Assembly (NCBI GenBank): GCA_017420625.1
Contig: JAFOIR010000350.1
Coordinates: 1 to 7,585, forward strand
DNA from: Bacillota bacterium
GTDB lineage: Bacteria; Bacillota_A; Clostridia; Lachnospirales; Bianqueaceae
Length of the DNA stretch: 7,585 nucleotides
Direction: 5' to 3'
The notes beneath the pieces were generated by a model that was not told the origin of the DNA, ran no database searches, and saw nothing but the letters and a program-made list of their open reading frames with translations. The translations under genes were made by a program, and so were the position numbers. Of the stretch, positions 6,094-7,585 are shown piece after piece. The stretch's first letter is position 1. The number at the start of each line of letters is the position of its first letter.

Positions 6094-6957
6094 TCAAGCC
6101 AGATCTTTACCGGTCAGACGCTTGTAGCCGTCAAGATAGATGGCGATGGTCTGATCGACGATCTCCTGCGGCAGCGTGTAATCACACTCCGGATGAGAAG
6201 CGATATAGTCGCGGGCAAGCTGTTTGTCGAAGGAAGGCTGGCCTTTGCCGGGCTCATAGCCGTCAAGCGGCCAGAAACGGCTGGAATCGGGAGTCAGCAT
6301 TTCGTCACCGAGAACGACATTGCCGTTTTCATCGAGACCGAATTCGAACTTCGTATCAGCAATGATGATACCTCTTTCCAGTGCATAATCGGCACACTTC
6401 TTGTACAGAGCGATCGTCAGATCACGCAGTTTTTCGGCATATTCAAGGCCTTTGCCTGGGAAACGTTTTTCCAGATATTCGACGCTCTCATCAAAGCTGA
6501 TGTTCTCGTCGTGATCGCCGATCTCGGCTTTTGTAGAAGGCGTATAGATGGGCTCCGGAAGTTTGGCACATTCCAGAAGACCTTCGGGAAGACGAATTCC
6601 GCAGACAGTGCCGTCCTTCTTATAGCTCTTCCAGCCGCTGCCGGTGATATAGCCTCTGACGATACATTCAACAGGCAGCATGGTCAGTTTCTTAACCAGC
6701 ATGCTGCGGCCTTCATAGGCAGAGTTTTGGAAATCTTCCGGCATATCGGCGGTATCGGTAGAGATCATATGGTTCGGTACCAGATCCTTCGTAAAGTCAA
6801 ACCAGAACTTAGAGATCTGGGTCAGGACTTTGCCTTTGCCTTCGATCATATTGTGAAGAATGACATCGAAACAGCTGATGCGGTCGGTAGCGACAAGGAT
6901 CAGGGCTTCGGGAAGCTCGTAGATCTCACGGACTTTGCCTTCTTTAATCGGTTTCAT
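6094..6957 (-). CDS. purC: Phosphoribosylaminoimidazole-succinocarboxamide synthase (SAICAR synthetase)
   Basis: PurC joins aspartate to CAIR using ATP in de novo purine synthesis (cytosol). The motifs are complete: the ATP-site strand EGKVREIY (6-13), DRISCFD (25-31), VRGYITGSGWKSY (100-112), PSTKAEIGDHDENIS (140-154), ADTKFEFGLD (200-209) and GDEMLTPDSSRFWP (217-230). At 287 residues it is longer than the roughly 235-residue B. subtilis/E. coli type and fits the longer yeast-like subgroup, which carries the STK-HDENIS segment. The start has AAGGAG about 10 nt upstream. It leads a two-gene unit with araD, away from any other pur gene in the window. Its likely promoter is at 7019-7047; there is no room for a purine riboswitch in the roughly 55-nt leader. 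Confidence 0.96.
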   Translation of the reverse strand: MKPIKEGKVREIYELPEALILVATDRISCFDVILHNMIEGKGKVLTQISKFWFDFTKDLVPNHMISTDTADMPEDFQNSAYEGRSMLVKKLTMLPVECIVRGYITGSGWKSYKKDGTVCGIRLPEGLLECAKLPEPIYTPSTKAEIGDHDENISFDESVEYLEKRFPGKGLEYAEKLRDLTIALYKKCADYALERGIIIADTKFEFGLDENGNVVLGDEMLTPDSSRFWPLDGYEPGKGQPSFDKQLARDYIASHPECDYTLPQEIVDQTIAIYLDGYKRLTGKDLA

Positions 6958-6984
6958 GGGGATGGGTCTCCTTCAATAAATATC

Positions 6985-7015
6985 AAAAAGAATGGGTACG
7001 GCAGCAGCCGCACCC
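6985..7015 (-). terminator. Rho-independent terminator of the acyl-CoA synthetase gene, also in the purC leader
   Basis: On the minus strand GGGTGCGGC (7015-7007), loop TGCT, and GCCGTACCC (7002-6994) form a 9-bp stem with one G-U pair. ATTCTTTTT follows (6993-6985). It begins 10 nt after the TGA of the acyl-CoA synthetase. The candidate purC promoter lies directly upstream, so most of the hairpin would also sit at the 5' end of the purC-araD mRNA. Confidence 0.82.
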
Positions 7016-7018
7016 TTA

Positions 7019-7047
7019 ATTATATCATGATTTGATCTGTTGTTCAA
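7019..7047 (-). promoter_or_regulatory. Candidate sigma-A promoter of purC-araD
   Basis: On the minus strand TTGAAC (7047-7042) and a perfect TATAAT (7024-7019) are 17 bp apart, with TGA before the -10 box (extended -10). The -35 box and most of the spacer lie in the last codons of the acyl-CoA synthetase gene (stop at 7027-7025). The start would fall near 7012, at the first bases of the terminator stem, giving a leader of about 55 nt before the purC ATG. Confidence 0.7.
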
Positions 7048-7585
7048 CCAGACGTTCGCCGGCGTAGAGCTTTCTGAGTTTCGGTTTGTCGATCTTTCCG
7101 GTTGGATTGCGAAGGACTTTGGCGAAGATGAGCTTTCTTGGCCGTTTGTAACGAGGCAGATCCAGGCAGAAGCGGTTGACTTCTTCTTCGGTAAGCTCCA
7201 TGCCTTCCTTCACCTGGATGATCGCCGCAGCGATCTCGCCCAGACGATGATCCGGAAGACCGATGACAGCGGCATCGTGGATCTTCGGGTTGGTCATCAG
7301 GAAGTTTTCGATCTGAACCGGATACAGGTTTTCACCTCCAGTGATGATGACATCTTTCTTACGGTCTACTAGGAAGATGAACCCGTCTTCATCCTGCATG
7401 GCCATGTCACCGGTATGGAGCCAGTCATTTTCCAGTACTTCTGCGGTTGCTTCCGGATTCTTGTAGTATTCCACCATGACACCAGGACCCTGAACGCACA
7501 GTTCGCCTACATCGCCCTGAGCAACGGGAGAACCGGTCTCGTCGACGATCTTTGTTTTCCAGCCAAGGCCGGGGATACCGATGGC
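7025..7585 (-). CDS. AMP-forming acyl-CoA synthetase/ligase, C-terminal part (N-terminus cut by window edge)
   Basis: This is the last 186 residues of an ANL-superfamily adenylating enzyme that activates a carboxylic acid to acyl-AMP and then the CoA thioester. The frame is open from the window edge. An internal Met at 7477-7475 is not the real start, because conserved family sequence (GDVGELCVQGPGV, then the YYKNPEAT segment) runs straight through it. Visible core motifs are WLHTGD (A7), DRKKDVIITGGENLYP (the A8 hinge with GGEN) and NPTGKI (A10, with the catalytic Lys needed for adenylation). The C-terminal swivel domain is therefore complete. This end resembles fatty acyl-CoA ligases of the FadD/CaiC kind. 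The chain-length specificity lies in the missing N-terminal part and cannot be judged. The gene ends in TGA at 7027-7025, with a terminator 10 nt later. Confidence 0.93.
   Translation of the reverse strand, partial: AIGIPGLGWKTKIVDETGSPVAQGDVGELCVQGPGVMVEYYKNPEATAEVLENDWLHTGDMAMQDEDGFIFLVDRKKDVIITGGENLYPVQIENFLMTNPKIHDAAVIGLPDHRLGEIAAAIIQVKEGMELTEEEVNRFCLDLPRYKRPRKLIFAKVLRNPTGKIDKPKLRKLYAGERLVEQQIKS

Noticed and set aside
6958..7018. Purine riboswitch or PurR-type control upstream of purC
   Set aside because: The leader is only about 55 nt and is filled by one simple hairpin. A purine aptamer with three helices does not fit, and no PurBox-like pair was seen.
6193..7035. Plus-strand open frame of 280 codons
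   Set aside because: It is antisense to purC and ends in the purC promoter region. It has no SD or recognisable domain.
7025..7477. Short 150-residue stand-alone AMP-ligase C-domain protein starting at 7477
   Set aside because: The same frame continues to the window edge with conserved ligase sequence, so the Met is internal to a larger gene.

Overview
The window looks like a chromosomal segment from a low-to-moderate-GC Gram-positive bacterium (Bacillota). The Shine-Dalgarno sequences are strong (AAGGAG/AAGGAGG types), the promoters are sigma-A type with extended -10 boxes, and the genes are packed in operons with short overlaps. The lipid enzymes look like the clostridial/erysipelotrichial versions. 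I cannot fix the genus. There is no RNA gene, insertion sequence, CRISPR array or phage gene, and the content is mostly metabolic.

Layout. (1) Positions 3937 down to 1, minus strand, hold a tight five-gene run read in this order: a PAP2-superfamily membrane protein, a flippase-like LPG-synthase-TM-family membrane protein, phosphatidylserine synthase (pssA), phosphatidylserine decarboxylase (psd), and an endonuclease/exonuclease/phosphatase (EEP) fold phosphodiesterase cut by the left edge. The gaps are an 11-bp overlap, a 4-bp ATGA overlap, a 10-bp gap with the SD over the previous stop, and an 18-bp gap. This is one probable transcript. Its core converts CDP-diacylglycerol to phosphatidylserine and then phosphatidylethanolamine (PE). 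(2) Positions 3938-4125 are an AT-rich divergent intergenic region with a plausible promoter for each direction. (3) Positions 4126-5310, plus strand, encode a 12-TM major facilitator transporter of the LacY/HcaT-like group. A hairpin at 5330-5363 separates it from the convergent genes. (4) Positions 6957 down to 5380, minus strand, hold purC followed 15 bp later by araD, apparently one transcript. Its likely promoter sits at 7019-7047, inside the end of the upstream gene and against that gene's terminator. (5) Positions 7585 down to 7025, minus strand, are the C-terminal third of an AMP-forming acyl-CoA synthetase cut by the right edge.

How the genes work together. The only clear multi-gene system is the lipid operon. 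PssA and Psd make PE. A flippase-like membrane protein and a PAP2 protein with an atypical motif set precede them, which suggests a membrane-lipid making, moving and headgroup-handling cassette. The EEP protein would be a cytosolic phosphodiesterase partner of unknown substrate. purC (purine synthesis) and araD (pentose-phosphate entry) are linked only loosely, through the pentose/PRPP supply. No wholly new defence or mobile system is visible. The most interesting signals are the composition of the lipid operon, its near-leaderless promoter, the variant motif spacing in PssA, and the purC promoter nested in a terminator.
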